Source of the DNA: Pantoea latae
GTDB lineage: Bacteria > Pseudomonadota > Gammaproteobacteria > Enterobacterales > Enterobacteriaceae
Reading direction: 5' to 3'
NCBI RefSeq assembly: GCF_002077695.1
Contig: NZ_MWUE01000022.1
Location: 224,822-288,821, forward strand
Length of the DNA: 64,000 nt
How positions within the stretch are numbered: the first letter of the stretch is position 1; every line of letters begins with the position of its first letter. The notes beneath the pieces are model-generated. The model was not told the DNA's origin, did not search any database, and saw only the letters and a list, made by a program, of their open reading frames with translations. Below are positions 17,780-29,487 of the stretch, piece after piece. A program made the position numbers and the translations under genes.

Positions 17780-20700
17780 CTACTCGCGCGCCAGTTCACG
17801 ACGTTTTTGCCTGCGCCGCAGCTTATCCATATAGAGATAAACCACCGGCGTAGTGTAGAGCGTCAGCAGCTGGCTCATAATCAGTCCGCCTGCGATGGTG
17901 ATACCGAGCGGCTGACGCAGCTCTGCGCCGTCGCCGCTGGTGATCACCAGCGGCAGCGCGCCGAACAGCGCGGCGAGCGTGGTCATCAGTATCGGGCGAA
18001 AGCGCAGCAGACAGGCCTGGAAAATAGCGTCGCGCGCGCTCAGGTTGCCGCTGCGCTGGGCATCAAGAGCAAAATCCACCATCATGATGGCGTTCTTCTT
18101 CACGATGCCGATCAGCAGCAGAATACCGATCAGGGCGATCAGGCTGAAAGGCGTATTGAACAGCGTCAGCGCCAGCAGCGCGCCGACCCCGGCCGAGGGC
18201 AGCGTCGAGAGAATGGTCAGCGGATGAACATAGCTCTCGTAGAGGATCCCCAGCACGATATAGACGGCGGCGATGGCGGCCAGCATCAGCCACAGCTGGC
18301 TGCTCTGCGACTGCTCAAACACCTGCGCGGTGCCGGCGAAGCTGCCGCGCACGCTGGAGGGCACGCCGATGGCGGTCATGGTGCGGTCGATGGCCGCCGA
18401 GGCCTCCGACAGCGACACCCCTTCCGGCAGGTTGAAGGAGATGGTCGAGGCGGCGGAAAGTCCCTCATGGTTAACCGACAGCGGCGCGTTGGCGGGCTGC
18501 CAGCGGGCGAACCACGCCAGTGGGATCGGCTTGCCGTCGCCGTTAATCACGAACATCTGATCCAACGCGCTGATATCCTGGGTGTAGCGCGGGTCGACCT
18601 CCATCACCACTTTGTACTGATTCAGCGGCTGATAGATGGTAGAGATCTGCCGCTGGCCGAAGGCGTTGTTCAGCAGGGCGTTCGCCTCGGAGACGTCGAT
18701 GCCGAGGCGCGACATGCTCTCGCGGTCGTAGATCAACGCCATCTCGCTGCCTTTATCCTGCTGATCGGAGTTGACGTCCGCCAGCTGCGGCAGCGCCGAG
18801 AAGGCCTGGCGGATTTTCGGCTCCCATTCGCGCAGCGCGGCGAGATCGTCGGAGAGCAGCGAATACTGATAGCTGGCGTTCGACTCGCGGCCGCCGGCGC
18901 GCAGATCCTGCACCGCGTTGAGATAGAGATTTGCGCCTGGCTCTTTCGCCAGCTTCGCGCGCAGCCGGGCGATCACCGCCTGCGCGTTCTCGCTGCGTTC
19001 CGAGAGCGGCTTCAGCGAAATAAACATCGAGCCGCTGTTGGTGCGCATCCCGCCGGTAAAGCCGACGACGCTTTCAACCGCCGGATCGGCTTTTACGATC
19101 ACCATAAAATCTTGCAGCTTCTGCCGCATCGCCTGAAAAGAGATGCTCTGATCGGCGGAGATCGAGCCGGAGAGGCGGCCGGTATCCTGTTCCGGCATAA
19201 AGGTTTTCGGCACCTGGATAAACAGCCAGACGGTCAGCGCGACGGTGGCGAACAGCAGCAGCAGCACCCAGCGCGCATGGTTCAGCACCCAGCCCAGCGA
19301 GCGGCCGTATCCCTGCTGGATCGCCAGCAGCATCCGGCCGGCGCCGCGCCGACGCGGCTGGCTGCGCGGCGCGTGCGGCTTCAGCAAATAGGCGCACATC
19401 ATCGGCGTCAGGGTAAGGGAAACCACCATCGAGATGGCGATCGCCACCGACAGCGTAATGGCGAACTCCGAGAAGAAGCGGCCAATCAGCCCGCCGGTCA
19501 TCAGCAGCGGCAAAAATACGGCGATCAGCGACAGGCTCATCGACAGCACGGTAAAGCCCACTTCCCGCACGCCGGTCAGCGCCGCCTGTAACGGTTTCAT
19601 GCCCGCCTCGACGTGGCGTGCAATATTCTCCAGCACCACGATGGCGTCATCCACCACGAAACCGGTGGCGATGGTCAGCGCCATCAGCGACAGGTTATTC
19701 AGGCTAAAGCCGCACAGATACATGGCGGCGAAGGTGCCGATCAGCGACACCGGCACGGCGGCGGCGGGGATCAGCGTGGCGCGGGCGGAGCGCAGAAAAA
19801 CGAACACCACCATAATCACCAGCGCCACGGCGATGGTCAGCGACTGCTCCACTTCATGCAGCGAAGCACGAATGGTCGGCGAGCGGTCCTGCGCGATCTG
19901 CAGATTGATGGCGGCGGGAATGGTCTGGTGCAGCGTCGGCAGCTCGGCGCGAATGCGATCCACGGTGTCGATCACGTTCGCCTCCGGGGTTTTACGCACC
20001 AGCAGCAGCACCGCCGGCTTGCCGTCCGCCATCCCGGCGTTGCGCACGTCCTGTACCGAATCCTGCACGCTGGCGACGTCGGCCAGCTTTACCGCCGCGC
20101 CGTTGCTGTAGTGCACCACCAGCGGCGCGTAGTCGCTGGCGGTTTTCAGTTCATCGTTGGTGCGCAGCTGCCAGCGCTGCTGAGGATCTTCCAGCGCGCC
20201 CTGCGGCCGACGCTGGTTGGCGTTGGCGATCGCCTCGCGCACCGCGTCCAGCGAGACGCCCTGATTGAACAGCGCCTGCGGATTCAGCGCGACGCGCACC
20301 GCAGGCAGCGAGCTGCCGCCGACCGTGACGTCGCCGACGCCTTCGATCTGCGACAGCTTCTGCGCCAGCTGGGTCGAGGCGTAGTCGTAGAGCTGGCCCG
20401 GATTATAGATATCCGAGGTCAGCGTCATGATCATAATCGGCGCGTCAGACGGGTTGACCTTGCGGTATGTCGGGCGGCTCGGCATCCCGGTCGGCAGCAG
20501 GCTCTGCGCCGCGTTGATCGCCGCCTGCACGTCGCGCGCGGCGCCGTTGATGTCGCGGTCGAAGTCGAGCACCAGGATAATGCGCGTGCTGCCGAGCGAG
20601 CTGGTGGAGGTCATCTCGCTGACGCCGGCGATGCGCCCCAGCGAACGCTCCAGCGGCGTCGCCACTGACGACGCCATAATCTCTGGCGACGCGCCCGGCA

Positions 20701-20851
20701 GCGAGGCGGAAATCACAATCACCGGAAAGTCCACCTGCGGCAGCGGCGCGACCGGCAGCAGGCGAAAGCCGAGCACGCCCGCCAGCGCAATGGCGAGAGT
20801 CAGCAGGGTGGTGGCCACCGGGCGGTGAATAAACAGCGCGAAGAACCTCAC
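17780..20851 (-). CDS. mdtC: RND multidrug efflux transporter subunit MdtC
   Basis: A 1023-residue inner-membrane RND pump subunit (E. coli 1025). MdtB and MdtC form a heterotrimer powered by the proton gradient, working with MdtA and TolC. The starting codon is GTG and overlaps the mdtB stop (GTGA). Visible: N-terminal [22 protein letters not shown], the TM4 proton-relay motif [16 protein letters not shown], the large porter loops, and TM10-12 [21 protein letters not shown] and [14 protein letters not shown]. The C-terminus is slightly shorter than in E. coli and is followed by vapBC instead of mdtD. Confidence 0.96.
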   Translation of the reverse strand: MRFFALFIHRPVATTLLTLAIALAGVLGFRLLPVAPLPQVDFPVIVISASLPGASPEIMASSVATPLERSLGRIAGVSEMTSTSSLGSTRIILVLDFDRDINGAARDVQAAINAAQSLLPTGMPSRPTYRKVNPSDAPIMIMTLTSDIYNPGQLYDYASTQLAQKLSQIEGVGDVTVGGSSLPAVRVALNPQALFNQGVSLDAVREAIANANQRRPQGALEDPQQRWQLRTNDELKTASDYAPLVVHYSNGAAVKLADVASVQDSVQDVRNAGMADGKPAVLLLVRKTPEANVIDTVDRIRAELPTLHQTIPAAINLQIAQDRSPTIRASLHEVEQSLTIAVALVIMVVFVFLRSARATLIPAAAVPVSLIGTFAAMYLCGFSLNNLSLMALTIATGFVVDDAIVVLENIARHVEAGMKPLQAALTGVREVGFTVLSMSLSLIAVFLPLLMTGGLIGRFFSEFAITLSVAIAISMVVSLTLTPMMCAYLLKPHAPRSQPRRRGAGRMLLAIQQGYGRSLGWVLNHARWVLLLLFATVALTVWLFIQVPKTFMPEQDTGRLSGSISADQSISFQAMRQKLQDFMVIVKADPAVESVVGFTGGMRTNSGSMFISLKPLSERSENAQAVIARLRAKLAKEPGANLYLNAVQDLRAGGRESNASYQYSLLSDDLAALREWEPKIRQAFSALPQLADVNSDQQDKGSEMALIYDRESMSRLGIDVSEANALLNNAFGQRQISTIYQPLNQYKVVMEVDPRYTQDISALDQMFVINGDGKPIPLAWFARWQPANAPLSVNHEGLSAASTISFNLPEGVSLSEASAAIDRTMTAIGVPSSVRGSFAGTAQVFEQSQSSQLWLMLAAIAAVYIVLGILYESYVHPLTILSTLPSAGVGALLALTLFNTPFSLIALIGILLLIGIVKKNAIMMVDFALDAQRSGNLSARDAIFQACLLRFRPILMTTLAALFGALPLVITSGDGAELRQPLGITIAGGLIMSQLLTLYTTPVVYLYMDKLRRRQKRRELARE

Positions 20852-23800
20852 TGCTCCGCCTCCCGGCCGCTAAAGCGGCGCCGCGCGGCGCGTCCCAGGC
20901 GGTCGAACAGCAGATAGATCACCGGCGTGGTGAACAGCGTCAGCACCTGGCTCAGGATCAGCCCGCCCACCATGGCGATGCCGAGCGGATGGCGCAGCTC
21001 CGCGCCGACGCCGCTGCTGAGCATCAGCGGCAGCGCGCCCAGCAGCGCTGCCAGCGTGGTCATCAGGATCGGACGAAAGCGCAGCAGGCACGCCTGATAG
21101 ATGGCGTCGTAGGGTGCCATGCCCTGTTCGCGCTCGGCGGCCAGCGCGAAGTCGATCATCATGATGGCGTTCTTCTTCACGATGCCGATCAGCAGAATAA
21201 TGCCGATAATGGCGACGATATCCAGCTCGCCGCCGCTCAGCATCAGCGCCAGCAGCGCGCCAACGCCGGCGGTGGGCAGCGTCGAAAGAATGGTGATGGG
21301 GTGGATAAAGCTCTCATAGAGCACGCCTAGCACGATATACATGGCGACGATGGCCGCGACGATCAGCCAGACGGTGCTGGTGAGCGCCGCCTCAAACGCC
21401 AGCGTGCTGCCCTGGAACTGGGTCATCAGCTCCGCGGGCATGCCGAGCTGCGCTTCCGCCGCGCTGACCGCCTTCACCGCGTCGCCCAGGGAATAGCCGT
21501 CGGCGACGTTGAAAGAGAAGGTCGCCGACGGGAACTGGTCGAGGTGGTTGACGCTCAGCGCGGTGTGACGCTGCTCAACGCTGGCGATGGCGCTCAGCGG
21601 CACGCTGCCGCCGTCGCTGCTGGTGAGGCGGATGCCCTCCAGTCCCGCCAGCCCCGGCGTGGCGCGGTTATCCTGCTCCAGCACCACGCGGTACTGGTTC
21701 GCCTGGGTGTAGATAGTGGAGATCAGGCGCTGGCCAAAGGCGTTATAGAGCGCGTTGTCGACGTCCGCCATGCTGATGCCGAGGCGGCTGGCGCTGTCGC
21801 GATCGACGTTGACGTAGGCTTCCAGCCCCTGATCCTGCCAGTCGCTGCTGATATCGCGCAGCGCGGGCGACTGACGCAGCGCCTCCAGCAGCTGCGGCAC
21901 CCAGTTGCTGAGCGACGCCAGCGAGCCGGACTGCAGCGTGAACTGATAGGGCGTGCGGCTTGCCTGGGTTTCGATGGTGAGATCCTGCACCGGCTGCAGC
22001 CAGAGCGTGACGCCGGGAAGCTGGCTGACCTGCTGCTGCAGCCGCTGCTGCACCTGCGGAATGCGATCGTCGCGCTCGCTCAGCGGCTTGAGGTTGATCT
22101 GCAGGCGCGCGCTGTTGAGCGCGGCGTTAGTGCCGTCGACGCCGACAAAAGAGGTCATGCTCTGCACCGCCGGATCTTTCATGATCAGCGAGGCGACGTC
22201 GCGCGTGCGCGCCGCCATGCTGGCGTAGGAGGCGCTTTGCGGCGCCTGCAGCGTGCCCTGAATAATGGAGTTATCCTGCTGCGGAAAAAAGCCCTTCGGG
22301 ATCAGCACCCACAGCAGCACCGTCAGCAGCAGCGTGCCGAGCGCCACCGACAGCGTCAGCCAGGGATGCGCCAGCACCTTGCGCAGCCAGCCGCCGTAAC
22401 CGGCGATCACCCGCTCGAAAAAGGCTTCGCTGGCGCGCGAAAAGCGGTTCTGCTTGCGCAGCGACTCGGCGCTCAGCATGCGCGCGCACATCATCGGCGT
22501 CAGCGTCAGCGACACCACGGCGGAGATGAGGATCGCTACCGCCAGCGTCACGGCGAACTCGCGGAACAGGCGGCCGATTACGTCGCCCATAAACAGCAGC
22601 GGGATCAGCACCGCGATCAGCGAAAAGGTGAGGGAGATAATGGTAAAGCCGATTTCGCCCGCGCCTTTGAGCGCCGCGTCCAGCGGTTTTTCGCCTTTCT
22701 CCAGATAGCGCGTGATGTTCTCGATCACCACAATGGCGTCGTCCACCACGAAGCCGGTGGCGATGGTCAGCGCCATCAGCGTCAGGTTATTAATGGAGAA
22801 GCCGAGGAAGTACATCGCGGCGAAGGTGCCCACCAGCGACAGCGGCACGGCGACGGCGGGAATAATCGTCGCCGGCACGTTGCGCAGAAACAGGTAGATA
22901 ATCATCACCACCAGGCCGATGGCCAGCATCAGCTCGTGCTGGGTATCGGTGACCGAGGCGCGAATATTGGTGGTGCGGTCGGTCAGCAGCTGAACCTTGA
23001 CCGACTTCGGCAGCGAGGCGGTGAGCGACGGCAGCAGCGCGCGGATATTGTCGGCGGTGGCGATAATGTTGGCGCCCGGCTGACGCTGCACGTTAAGCAC
23101 GATGGCGGCTTCGCGGTTCGCCCAGGCGCCGAGCCAGCTATTTTCCGCGCCCTGTTCGATGGTGGCGACGTCGCCGAGCCGCACCGGCGCGCCGTTGTTA
23201 TAGCTGACGATCAGCTGGCGGTAATCTTCTGCCGACTTCATCTGATCGTTGGCGGAGAGGGTAATCGAGCGCTCCGGGCCGTCGAGGCTGCCTTTCGCCG
23301 AGTTGACGTTGGCGCTGCTGATGGCGGTGCGCACCTGCTCGCTGGTCAGGCCGAGCGCCGCCAGCGCCTGCGCGTTCATTTTCACCCGCACCGCCGGACG
23401 CTGGCCGCCGGAGAGCGTCACCAGCCCGACGCCGGAAACCTGGGAGATTTTCTGCGCCACGCGCGTCTCCACCATATCCTGTACCTGGGTCAGCGGCATG
23501 CTGCTGGTGGTGACCGCCAGCGTCATGATGGGCGGATCGGCGGGATTCACCTTGCTGTAGACTGGCGGATTGGGCAGGTCGTTGGGCAGCAGGCTGGTGG
23601 CGGCGTTGATGGCGGCCTGCACTTCCTGCTCGGCGACGTCGAGCGGCAGCGAGAGCTGGAACTGCAGGGTGATCACCGAGGCGCCGCCGGAGCTTTGCGA
23701 CGCCATCTGCTTCAGCCCCGACATCTGGCCGAACTGGCGCTCAAGCGGCGCGGTAATAGCGGAAGTGGTGACGTCCGGGCTGGCGCCGGGATAGAGCGTC

Positions 23801-23970
23801 ACCACCTGAATGGTAGGATAGTCCACTTCCGGCAGCGCCGACACCGGCAGAAAACGGTAGCCGAGAATGCCCGCCAGCAGAATGGCGATCATTAACAGCG
23901 TGGTGGCGACCGGACGTAAAATAAACTGACGCGACGGCCCGCCGCTGGCGTCAGGAGGCATCACCTGCAT
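20848..23970 (-). CDS. mdtB: RND multidrug efflux transporter subunit MdtB
   Basis: A 1040-residue RND pump subunit, the same length as in E. coli. It starts [20 protein letters not shown] and shows TM4 [16 protein letters not shown] with the two proton-relay aspartates, plus [21 protein letters not shown] and [15 protein letters not shown] in the second half. The ATG overlaps the mdtA stop (TAATG). It forms the MdtB2C pump with MdtC; substrates known for the E. coli system include bile salts and novobiocin. Confidence 0.96.
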   Translation of the reverse strand: MQVMPPDASGGPSRQFILRPVATTLLMIAILLAGILGYRFLPVSALPEVDYPTIQVVTLYPGASPDVTTSAITAPLERQFGQMSGLKQMASQSSGGASVITLQFQLSLPLDVAEQEVQAAINAATSLLPNDLPNPPVYSKVNPADPPIMTLAVTTSSMPLTQVQDMVETRVAQKISQVSGVGLVTLSGGQRPAVRVKMNAQALAALGLTSEQVRTAISSANVNSAKGSLDGPERSITLSANDQMKSAEDYRQLIVSYNNGAPVRLGDVATIEQGAENSWLGAWANREAAIVLNVQRQPGANIIATADNIRALLPSLTASLPKSVKVQLLTDRTTNIRASVTDTQHELMLAIGLVVMIIYLFLRNVPATIIPAVAVPLSLVGTFAAMYFLGFSINNLTLMALTIATGFVVDDAIVVIENITRYLEKGEKPLDAALKGAGEIGFTIISLTFSLIAVLIPLLFMGDVIGRLFREFAVTLAVAILISAVVSLTLTPMMCARMLSAESLRKQNRFSRASEAFFERVIAGYGGWLRKVLAHPWLTLSVALGTLLLTVLLWVLIPKGFFPQQDNSIIQGTLQAPQSASYASMAARTRDVASLIMKDPAVQSMTSFVGVDGTNAALNSARLQINLKPLSERDDRIPQVQQRLQQQVSQLPGVTLWLQPVQDLTIETQASRTPYQFTLQSGSLASLSNWVPQLLEALRQSPALRDISSDWQDQGLEAYVNVDRDSASRLGISMADVDNALYNAFGQRLISTIYTQANQYRVVLEQDNRATPGLAGLEGIRLTSSDGGSVPLSAIASVEQRHTALSVNHLDQFPSATFSFNVADGYSLGDAVKAVSAAEAQLGMPAELMTQFQGSTLAFEAALTSTVWLIVAAIVAMYIVLGVLYESFIHPITILSTLPTAGVGALLALMLSGGELDIVAIIGIILLIGIVKKNAIMMIDFALAAEREQGMAPYDAIYQACLLRFRPILMTTLAALLGALPLMLSSGVGAELRHPLGIAMVGGLILSQVLTLFTTPVIYLLFDRLGRAARRRFSGREAEQ

Positions 23971-25196
23971 TACTCGCGCGCTCCTTTCGCCGGCTGCGCC
24001 GCGCGGCTGCTTTTCAGCGCGGTGCTCTGCGGCGCAACCACTTCGACCTGGGCGCCCTCTGTCAGGCGATCCAGCCCGTCGGTCACCACGCGTTCCCCCG
24101 CGCTCAGCCCGGCGCTGATCACCACCTGCTGGCTATTCTGCAGCCCGGCGGTGACGCTCTTCTTGCTCACTTTATTGTCGCTGTTCACCACCCAGACGAA
24201 ATGGCCCTCGTTGCCCATCTGCAGCGCGGCGGTGGGGATGACGATCGCATCCTGCAGGGTGTTGACCTTCAGCCGTGCGTTGACGAACTGGTTGGGAAAG
24301 AGCTTGTCGTCCTGATTGTCGAAGCGCGCTTTCATCTTGATGGTGCCGGTGGTGACGTCGATCTGGTTGTCGATGCTGAGCAGCGCGCCCTGGGTCAGCA
24401 GCGTCTGGTTGCTGCGATCCCAGGCCTCGACCAGCAGCGGCTGGCCGCTTTTTTGCGCCTGCATGATGTCGGGCAGCGCGTTTTCCGCCAGGCTGAACAC
24501 CACGTCGATGGGATGGGTCTGGGTGATCACCACCAGGCCACTGGTGTCGCCGCTGGTGATGTAGTTGCCCACGTCGACCTGTTTCAGGCCGACGCGGCCA
24601 GCGATCGGCGCGGTAATGCGGCTGTAGGTCAGGTTAAGCTGGGCGCTGGCGACGCTGCCTTCGTCCGCCTTAATCGTGCCCTGGGTTTCGCTCACCAGCG
24701 AGCGCTGCGTATCCAGCTCCTGCTGCGATACCAGCGAGGTTTTCGCCAGCTTCTCAAAGCGCGCCAGATCGCGCCGCGCGTTCGCCAGCGTCGCCTGATC
24801 CTTCGCCAGCTGGCCCTGCGCCTGGGTCAGCGCCACCTGATAGGGACGCGGATCGATCTCCGCCAGCAGCTGACCCGCCTGCACCTGCTGCCCTTCCTGA
24901 AAGTGCAGCGCCATCAGTTCGCCGTCGACGCGGCTGCGCACCGTTACGGTACTGGCGGCGGTAACGGTGCCCAACCCGTTAAGAAAGTGCGGCACGCTCT
25001 GGCTCTCGGCGGTCGCGGCCTGAACCGGCGCCAGCGGTCGCGCCGCGCCGCCGCCTTTGCCACGGTGCGGGCGGGCGTCGGTTTGGGTGTCGGTGTCGGG
25101 CTGCGCGGGATGGTGCCACCAGAAATATCCGCCTGCGGCGACGGCAATCACCGCCAGCGCAATCAGGCTCTTTTTCAACAAGGAAGGTCGGTTCAT
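23970..25196 (-). CDS. mdtA: MdtA, periplasmic adaptor of the MdtABC pump
   Basis: Membrane-fusion protein, 408 residues (E. coli 415). N-terminal membrane anchor or signal ([22 protein letters not shown]), then a Thr/Asp/Gly-rich linker, the lipoyl half-motifs ([26 protein letters not shown] and [22 protein letters not shown]), a coiled-coil hairpin (about 110-185, [22 protein letters not shown]) and a beta-barrel region. It links MdtBC to TolC. First gene of mdtABC-vapBC-mdtD-baeSR. I searched the 240-bp upstream gap for a BaeR box and saw no clear match. Confidence 0.95.
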   Translation of the reverse strand: MNRPSLLKKSLIALAVIAVAAGGYFWWHHPAQPDTDTQTDARPHRGKGGGAARPLAPVQAATAESQSVPHFLNGLGTVTAASTVTVRSRVDGELMALHFQEGQQVQAGQLLAEIDPRPYQVALTQAQGQLAKDQATLANARRDLARFEKLAKTSLVSQQELDTQRSLVSETQGTIKADEGSVASAQLNLTYSRITAPIAGRVGLKQVDVGNYITSGDTSGLVVITQTHPIDVVFSLAENALPDIMQAQKSGQPLLVEAWDRSNQTLLTQGALLSIDNQIDVTTGTIKMKARFDNQDDKLFPNQFVNARLKVNTLQDAIVIPTAALQMGNEGHFVWVVNSDNKVSKKSVTAGLQNSQQVVISAGLSAGERVVTDGLDRLTEGAQVEVVAPQSTALKSSRAAQPAKGARE

Positions 25197-25434
25197 CTTA
25201 TCGTTTGCTCTCCAGCTGTGTCGAAATTCCCAAAACGCAGGCTAAAAGACGGCAACCTGCAAATAGAGGAGTGTAGACCCGTAAAGCGGGCAGAAGTTGA
25301 AGGAATTAAGGATATCTGTCAGGCCGGCGTAAGTATCCCTCTCCGAACAAACTTATCGAGGAATTACGCATAAAGCGGCGTTTTGGCTTTTGCTATGCTC
25401 ACTAACAGGCCATGAGATATTTAAGGAGGAAATA

Positions 25435-26394
25435 ATGAGTCAGGTTGAAACCCGTCAGCTCGGCGATACCGGCATCCAGGTGCCGCGGCTGACCTTTGGC
25501 GGCAACGTGTTCGGCTGGACGCTGGATCAGGCGCACTCTTTTTCCCTGCTGGATGCGCTGGTGGAGAAAGGGCTGTGGTTTATCGATACCGCCGATGTCT
25601 ATTCGCGCTGGGCGCCGGGCAACCAGGGCGGCGAATCGGAAACCATTATCGGCAACTGGCTGAAAAAAAGCGGCAAGCGCGATCGCATCGTGCTGGCGAC
25701 TAAGGTAGGCATGGAACTCTCGCCGGAGAAAACCGGCCTGAAGCCGCAGTATATTCGTCAGGCGGTAGAGGATTCGCTGCGTCGTCTGCAAACCGACTAT
25801 ATCGATCTCTATCAGGCGCACCGCGACGACAGCGACACGCCGCTGGCGGAGACGCTGGCCGCGTTCGATTCGCTGATCAAAGAGGGCAAGGTGCGCGCGA
25901 TCGGCGCCTCAAACTACAGCGCACCGCGTCTGCAGGAGGCGCTGAAGGTGAGCGAAGAGCACGGGCTGGCCCATTACGCTACCCTGCAGCCAGAGTACAA
26001 TCTCTACGATCGCGCAGGCTATGAGTCGGCGCTAGAGGCGGTGGCGACGCAGCACGGGCTGGGGGTGATTAACTACTATTCGCTGGCGAGCGGCTTTCTC
26101 AGCGGCAAATACCGCCGTGCGGAGGACGCGAGCAAAAGCGCGCGCGGGCAGGGCGTGGTGGAGAAATATCTTAATCCGCGCGGGCTGGCGATTCTCGCCG
26201 CGCTCGACGAGATCGCCAACGCCCACGGCGTGACGCCGACCCAGGTGGCGCTGGCGTGGCAGATTGCCCGGCCGAGCATTACCGCACCTATCGTCAGCGC
26301 CACCTCGCTGGCGCAGCTGGAGGATCTGATCGGCGCCACACGGCTGCGGCTGACGGCGGACGAGATCGAAAAACTGGCGCAGGCCAGCAGCTGA
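25435..26394 (+). CDS. Aldo/keto reductase
   Basis: A 319-residue NADPH-dependent (beta/alpha)8-barrel oxidoreductase. The catalytic tetrad is visible as D51 and Y56 (FIDTADVY), K90 (LATKVG) and H129 (YQAHRDD). Later cofactor-binding segments are GASNYSA and the C-terminal IVSATSLAQLEDLIGA. The start at 25435 has a strong AAGGAGG site. It belongs to the Tas/YajO/IolS-like AKR group; the substrate is not evident. It is divergent from mdtA and sits alone. Confidence 0.92.
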   Translation: MSQVETRQLGDTGIQVPRLTFGGNVFGWTLDQAHSFSLLDALVEKGLWFIDTADVYSRWAPGNQGGESETIIGNWLKKSGKRDRIVLATKVGMELSPEKTGLKPQYIRQAVEDSLRRLQTDYIDLYQAHRDDSDTPLAETLAAFDSLIKEGKVRAIGASNYSAPRLQEALKVSEEHGLAHYATLQPEYNLYDRAGYESALEAVATQHGLGVINYYSLASGFLSGKYRRAEDASKSARGQGVVEKYLNPRGLAILAALDEIANAHGVTPTQVALAWQIARPSITAPIVSATSLAQLEDLIGATRLRLTADEIEKLAQASS

Positions 26395-26402
26395 TTCCCG
26401 CC

Positions 26403-26431
26403 GACGAGGCGCTCTGGCGCCTCGTCTGTAA
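26403..26431 (+). terminator. Candidate terminator of the aldo/keto reductase gene
   Basis: GACGAGGCG-6-CGCCTCGTC, a 9-bp stem 8 bases after the stop. The downstream tract (TGTAATTTG) is only moderately T-rich, so termination may be incomplete. Confidence 0.5.
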
Positions 26432-26608
26432 TTTGCGTGCCATTCTGTGCGTTTAGCGCAGCCGCGTTTCCGTTCAGCGATCCCCTTCACAATTGCTTGA
26501 AGAAACTGTCTCTTTGTTTATTCGTGCGCACATTTTTACAAAAGTTGAACTTTTTGCAGCACTATCCTCTGCGTGGAAACAACCTTCATTCAGATAAGAA
26601 GAACGATC

Positions 26609-27949
26609 ATGAACAGAAAAAAAGCAGTGCAACACTTCCCGCTGCGCCGCCTGGCGGCTGGCTCCCTGATGTTTGCCATGCTGAGCGCCTCTGCTGTGGC
26701 CGCAGATGCCTTTAGCGCCGACTCGCCCTATATGTTTGGCGACTGGAACGGTTCGCGAACGCAGCTGGAAAATGACGGCGTTAAATTTGACGTCAACTAC
26801 ACCATGGAAAGCGCATCGAACCTCGGCGGCGGCGCCGATACTAACACCTCAATGCGCTACAGCGATCAGTGGGCGTTCGGCGCCAACCTCGATCTGGAGA
26901 AGCTGCTCGGCTGGCAGGATGCGCAGTTCCAGGCCACCATCACCAACCGCGACGGCCAGAATATTTCCGAACAGGTCGGCGATCGCCGTGCCGGCATGCT
27001 CTCATCGGTACAGGAAGTCTATGGACGCGGGCAGACCTGGCGTCTGACGCAGTTCTGGCTGAGCAAAGGGCTGTTTGACGACGTGGTCAACCTGAAAGCG
27101 GGTCGCGTCACCGTCGGCGAGGATTTCGACAACTTCGACAGCAAGTTCCAGAACCTGGCGTTCGGCAGCGGCCAGGCGGGCAACTGGCGCGGCGACCGCT
27201 GGTTTAACTGGCCGGTGTCGCAGTGGGGCGGCCGCGTGAAGCTCAACATCACGCCAGAGGTGTTCTTCCAGGTGGGCTTCTACAACCAGAACCCGGCTAA
27301 CTACGATCGCGGCGACGGCTTCCGCCTCGACACCAGCAACTCCGAGGGCAATCTGGTGCCGGTCGAGCTGGGCTGGAAACCGACGCTCGGTCCGGACAAG
27401 CTGCCGGGTAACTACCGCATCGGCTACTACTACTCCTCGGTCAACGGCGACGTCTACGGCAGCTGGCGCGACGGCGGCTATCAGGACAAGGCGCACGCCT
27501 ACGGCGGCTATGTGCTGCTGCAGCAGCAGCTGACCGCGCAGGGCGGCGACGCCAGCCGCGGCCTCGGCGTGTCGGTGCAGGCGGTGATGAACGATCACAA
27601 AACCTCGAAAACCGATAACTATCAGTCGATCGCCTTTACCTGGGCGGGTCCGTTCGACGCGCGTCCTGAGGATGAGATCGGCGTAGCGGCGGCGCGTATT
27701 CACGTTAACAGCGACTACACGCGTGCGCAGCGTCAGCAGAACGCCGCCAACGGCGAAACGGATTTCGACAGCCCGACCTATCTGCCGATTCAGGATGGTT
27801 CGGAGTATAACTATGAGGTTTACTACAACGTGAAGCTGGCGAAATGGCTGCAGGTGCGTCCGAACCTGCAATATATCGTCGCGCCGGGCGCGGTGAGCGA
27901 AGTGAAGGATGCCTTTGTCGGCGGCATCAGCGCCAATATCAACTTCTGA
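26609..27949 (+). CDS. OprB-family carbohydrate-selective porin
   Basis: A 446-residue outer-membrane protein. The signal peptide covers about residues 1-31, with a basic start (NRKKAVQHFPLRR), a hydrophobic core and AVA before the mature end. The body shows GDWNGSRTQLENDGVKFDVNY at the plug/first strand, many alternating aromatic strands, KAGRVTVGEDFDNFD, and a C-terminal Phe (ISANINF), all typical of OprB porins that admit glucose and other sugars. The ATG at 26609 is chosen over an upstream ATG at 26573 because it gives a clean signal peptide. Flanked by hairpins and probably monocistronic. The substrate is inferred from the family only. Confidence 0.92.
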   Translation: MNRKKAVQHFPLRRLAAGSLMFAMLSASAVAADAFSADSPYMFGDWNGSRTQLENDGVKFDVNYTMESASNLGGGADTNTSMRYSDQWAFGANLDLEKLLGWQDAQFQATITNRDGQNISEQVGDRRAGMLSSVQEVYGRGQTWRLTQFWLSKGLFDDVVNLKAGRVTVGEDFDNFDSKFQNLAFGSGQAGNWRGDRWFNWPVSQWGGRVKLNITPEVFFQVGFYNQNPANYDRGDGFRLDTSNSEGNLVPVELGWKPTLGPDKLPGNYRIGYYYSSVNGDVYGSWRDGGYQDKAHAYGGYVLLQQQLTAQGGDASRGLGVSVQAVMNDHKTSKTDNYQSIAFTWAGPFDARPEDEIGVAAARIHVNSDYTRAQRQQNAANGETDFDSPTYLPIQDGSEYNYEVYYNVKLAKWLQVRPNLQYIVAPGAVSEVKDAFVGGISANINF

Positions 27950-27956
27950 TAGCGCA

Positions 27957-27985
27957 GCGGCCTGAAGTTTGCACTCTCAGGCCGC
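27957..27985. terminator. Hairpin after the porin gene
   Basis: GCGGCCTGA-11-TCAGGCCGC, a 9-bp stem just after the porin stop, without a T tract. A stronger hairpin follows at 28001-28033. Confidence 0.4.
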
Positions 27986-28000
27986 ACACACGTATCTGAG

Positions 28001-28033
28001 CGGATGGCATGGCTCTTCGGGCCATGCCATCCG
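28001..28033. terminator. 13-bp hairpin between converging porin and yegD genes
   Basis: CGGATGGCATGGC and GCCATGCCATCCG pair perfectly around a 7-base TCTTCGG loop. There is no T tract on either strand, but the stem is long. It may end transcripts from both sides or be a member of a dispersed repeat family. Confidence 0.5.
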
Positions 28034-28071
28034 CGTTAGCGCAATACTCTCCCCGCCTGCTTCTCTTTCGC

Positions 28072-29424
28072 TTAGCGAAACATCACCTCTGCCCAGCGCG
28101 CCAGGCCGGCCGTGACCGAGCCGAAATCATCGCCGCTGGCGATCGGCGTCTCCGGCAGCGCCTGCTGCAGCGCGGCGCGCAGCACCGGCGAACGCGCGCT
28201 GCCGCCCGTCAGATAGATCACTTCCGGTTTCGCGTCGCAGCTGGCGAGCGCCAGATGCACCTGCTCCAGAATACGTTCCAGCGGCTGGTTGATCGCCTCC
28301 TGCAGCAGGGTGTCGCTGATGGCGGCGTGCAGCTGCGGCGCGATAAACTCCAGGCTGGCGTCAAAGGCGGCGCGGTCGGACAGGGCGATTTTGCTCTCCT
28401 CCGCCGCGCGCACCAGACGATAGCCGAGCTTCTGCTGCCAGACCTTCAGCAGACGCGCCACCTGTTCGCCTTGCTCGGCGTCGCGCACCAGATCGCGCAG
28501 CAGCTTGCCGCAGGCGGCGGAGTAAAACTCGCTCTGCGCCGGCACGTCGTTGATCGCCACCGCGTTCCACCACGGCAGCGCGGGCAGGGCGGTGCCTTTC
28601 TGCGTCTTGCCGCCCAGCCCGAGCAGCGGCATCAGAGTTTTGAACGCCAGCATAATGTCGAGATCGTTGCCGCCGACGCGGCAGCCGCTGTGGCCGAGCA
28701 GGCTGGCACGTCGATCCGACAGCGTGCGCCACTCCGGCCCCATCAGCAGCATCGAGCAGTCGGTGGTGCCGCCGCCGATATCCACCACCAGCACCCGCGT
28801 CTCGCGCGTCAGCGTCGCCTCGAAATCGAGACCGGCTGCCACCGGCTCGAACTGAAACTCTACGTCGCGGAAACCGGCGCGCTTCGCCGCGCGCAGCAGA
28901 ATGTTCTGCGCCTGCGCGTTGGCCTCATCGCCGCCGAGTCCCTGAAAGTTAATAGGACGGCCGATAACCGCCTGATCGATGGCGCCGTCGAGCTGCGCTT
29001 CGCCCTGCGCGCGAATATGGCGCATCATGGCGCACACCAGATCTTCAAACAGCGCGATCTGCTGCGGCTTCAGCCCGCTGGCGCCAAGAAAGGATTTTGG
29101 GGATTTAACGAACCAGGTCTCTTCCGGGTCGACCATATAGTGCTGCAGCGCGGTGAGGCCGAACTGCACGCTGTTGGCCGTGACCTCGATGTCTTCTTCG
29201 CGGTTATAGCGCAGCGCACGCTGCAGCAGCGCCGTGGTTTCTTCGTCCGGCGTCGCTACCTGGTGGTGACGGTAGAGCCATTCGCTTACCGCTTCGCGCG
29301 TGGGTGCGGCTATCATCGACGGCAGCAGGCGCTGGCCATTCTCCAGCGTCAGCAGGCGCGGCGTGCCGTTTTCGCACACCGCAATGGAACAGTTCGCCGT
29401 ACCGTAATCGAAACCAATGAACAT
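28072..29424 (-). CDS. yegD: Hsp70-like chaperone YegD
   Basis: A 450-residue protein, the same length as E. coli YegD, made of the actin-like ATPase domain of Hsp70 without a canonical substrate-binding domain. Visible nucleotide-site motifs: MFIGFDYGTANCSIAV (phosphate 1), VLVVDIGGGTTDCSM (phosphate 2) and VIYLTGGSARSPVLRAAL (adenosine), plus the inserted SVQFGLTALQHYMVDPEETWFVKSPKSFLG region. GGAGG lies before the ATG. Its client proteins are unknown. It is between the porin (convergent) and dgcE (same strand). Confidence 0.94.
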   Translation of the reverse strand: MFIGFDYGTANCSIAVCENGTPRLLTLENGQRLLPSMIAAPTREAVSEWLYRHHQVATPDEETTALLQRALRYNREEDIEVTANSVQFGLTALQHYMVDPEETWFVKSPKSFLGASGLKPQQIALFEDLVCAMMRHIRAQGEAQLDGAIDQAVIGRPINFQGLGGDEANAQAQNILLRAAKRAGFRDVEFQFEPVAAGLDFEATLTRETRVLVVDIGGGTTDCSMLLMGPEWRTLSDRRASLLGHSGCRVGGNDLDIMLAFKTLMPLLGLGGKTQKGTALPALPWWNAVAINDVPAQSEFYSAACGKLLRDLVRDAEQGEQVARLLKVWQQKLGYRLVRAAEESKIALSDRAAFDASLEFIAPQLHAAISDTLLQEAINQPLERILEQVHLALASCDAKPEVIYLTGGSARSPVLRAALQQALPETPIASGDDFGSVTAGLARWAEVMFR

Positions 29425-29487
29425 CTGATGCCCCTCCCGGAAAAAAGGGGGCGACTTTAGCGCAGCTTGCGAGGGCTGGCAAGCGGC

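Noticed and set aside
17744..19591. Long open frame (615 codons) on the plus strand opposite mdtC
   Set aside because: It is an antisense shadow of a clear RND gene; composition is Arg/His/Gln-rich low-complexity with no family features.
21544..23895. Open frame of 783 codons on the plus strand opposite mdtB
   Set aside because: Shadow frame caused by GC-rich codon bias of mdtB; no ribosome site or recognisable domain.
25197..25434. BaeR box upstream of mdtA
   Set aside because: I looked for the TTTTTCTCC-type box on both strands and saw no convincing match, so none is annotated.
26545..26568. TTGAAC / TATCCT as the porin promoter
   Set aside because: The spacer is only 12 bases, too short for a sigma-70 promoter.
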